Source of the DNA: Phycisphaerales bacterium
GTDB lineage: Bacteria > Planctomycetota > Phycisphaerae > Phycisphaerales > SM1A02
DNA length: 64,000 nucleotides
Reading direction: 5' to 3'
Assembly (NCBI GenBank): GCA_022447205.1
Contig: JAKVBQ010000001.1
Coordinates: forward strand, 1 to 64,000
The notes under the pieces are model-generated. The model was not told the origin of the DNA and made no database searches. It was given only the letters and a program-made list of their open reading frames with translations. Both the position numbers and the translations under genes were made by a program. Position 1 is the first letter of the stretch. Each line of letters opens with the position of its first letter. This document shows, in pieces, positions 63,550 to 64,000 of this stretch.

Positions 63550-64000
63550 TGCGGGGTCCCATCGCACGAATCGTCCTCGTCTGGATCATCGCGGCCGCTG
63601 CGACCATGGCCTGGTGGTCGTTGCGCGGCAGCCCTGGTCGTGCAGAGCGAGTCGGGATCACCCGACCTCTGGCCACGTCCCTTCCGATCGATCGCGTGCA
63701 GGAGCTGGTCATCACCCGCCCTGACGGGCGACTTCACCGCTTCGCCGACGACGGGGCCGGATGGCGTCAGGTCGAGCCGTTCGATGTCGGGCTCGATGCC
63801 TACGGGGTTCGCCAGTTCGGGACCGCAGCCCAGGCCCTGACCCGCGTCGATTCGATGCCACTCGACGATCCTGAGACCGCGGCGAGGCTCGGACTCGATC
63901 CCCCGGTCGCGACGATCACCTGGCGCTGGCCGGAGGGAGAGGAGACGGTCGAACTCGGCAATCGGACGCTCGCCGGACGTGCCTGGGTCCGTTTCACCGA
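63549..64000 (+). CDS. DUF4340-type protein of the Gld-like ABC cluster (3' end outside window)
   Basis: An ATG at 63549 overlaps the preceding stop (TGATG) and opens a frame that continues to the right edge without a stop (at least 150 residues). It begins with a membrane helix (IARIVLVWIIAAAATMAWWSL), then RPLATSLPIDRVQELVITRPDGRLHRFADDGAGWRQVEPFDVGLDAYGVRQF and LGLDPPVATITWRWPEGEE. That order (helix, short strand repeats, W-x-PxxxxxD, LGLDPP) matches the DUF4340 proteins commonly encoded next to GldG-like auxiliary proteins. It is likely a periplasmic partner of the ABC system. Confidence 0.78.
   Translation, partial: MRGPIARIVLVWIIAAAATMAWWSLRGSPGRAERVGITRPLATSLPIDRVQELVITRPDGRLHRFADDGAGWRQVEPFDVGLDAYGVRQFGTAAQALTRVDSMPLDDPETAARLGLDPPVATITWRWPEGEETVELGNRTLAGRAWVRFT

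Overview
The window is high-GC bacterial chromosome of a Gram-negative, probably planctomycetal organism, most likely a Phycisphaerae-type lineage. This placement is inferred from protein style and not from any rRNA, since none is present. The supporting traits are secreted proteins ending in dockerin-like repeats (GDVNxDG...LLGxW), a DUF1573 lipoprotein, Ala/Lys histone-H1-like tails, a lipid A gene (lpxI), TonB/ExbD and a flagellar switch gene. I see no tRNA, rRNA, IS element, prophage or CRISPR array. About 45 genes fill the window tightly, with many 4-bp stop/start overlaps.

Layout. 1-11 kb: 3' end of an M1-like peptidase, an RluA-type pseudouridine synthase, a WD40-like periplasmic protein, a lipoprotein, a large M48-type lipoprotein, clpC and a secreted HExxH protein. 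11-16 kb: one 1466-residue secreted beta-helix protein with Cys/Asp repeats and a dockerin. 16-19 kb: a LolCDE-like permease/ATPase pair, both carrying extra hydrophobic hairpins, then nnrE. 19-28 kb: GT2, surE, tonB/exbD/STAS, gyrA, a TlyA-like methyltransferase, lpxI and a LOG protein. 28-35 kb: a WecA-like transferase with an O-antigen-ligase-like polymerase, dsbD and a membrane-anchored partner, then fliM. 36-43 kb: the nusA-infB-rbfA operon (no rimP), continuing into an endonuclease-III-like protein with a histone-H1-like tail, yebC and acyP. 43-50 kb: lipoproteins, a VTT-domain protein, GT4, efp, DUF1573 and TauE/SafE. 50-64 kb: an FG-GAP/ASPIC dockerin protein, putA, a glycogen-synthase-like GT4, prmC, a GAF-receiver regulator, and a Gld-type ABC system that runs off the end.

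How the genes fit together. Much of the content serves the cell envelope: lipoprotein release, lipid A (lpxI), polyprenyl-linked glycan (wecA-like plus ligase), periplasmic thiol chemistry (dsbD) and large exoproteins. The information-processing core (nusA-infB-rbfA, efp, prmC, yebC, gyrA, clpC) is interspersed with it. Promoter-like -10 hexamers of the form TACACT, TAGAAT or TAGACT recur before many genes. In several cases they lie so close to the start codon that the mRNA would be leaderless.

The most unusual items are: (1) the ABC ATPase with a two-helix membrane hairpin inserted between Q-loop and signature, paired with a permease carrying its own extra hairpin; (2) the endonuclease-III-like domain fused to a histone-H1-like tail inside the translation operon; (3) an orphan leftward terminator implying an unannotated small RNA near 47.3 kb; (4) structured leaders before nusA, fliM and gyrA; (5) a response regulator holding a histidine-less DHp-like segment.
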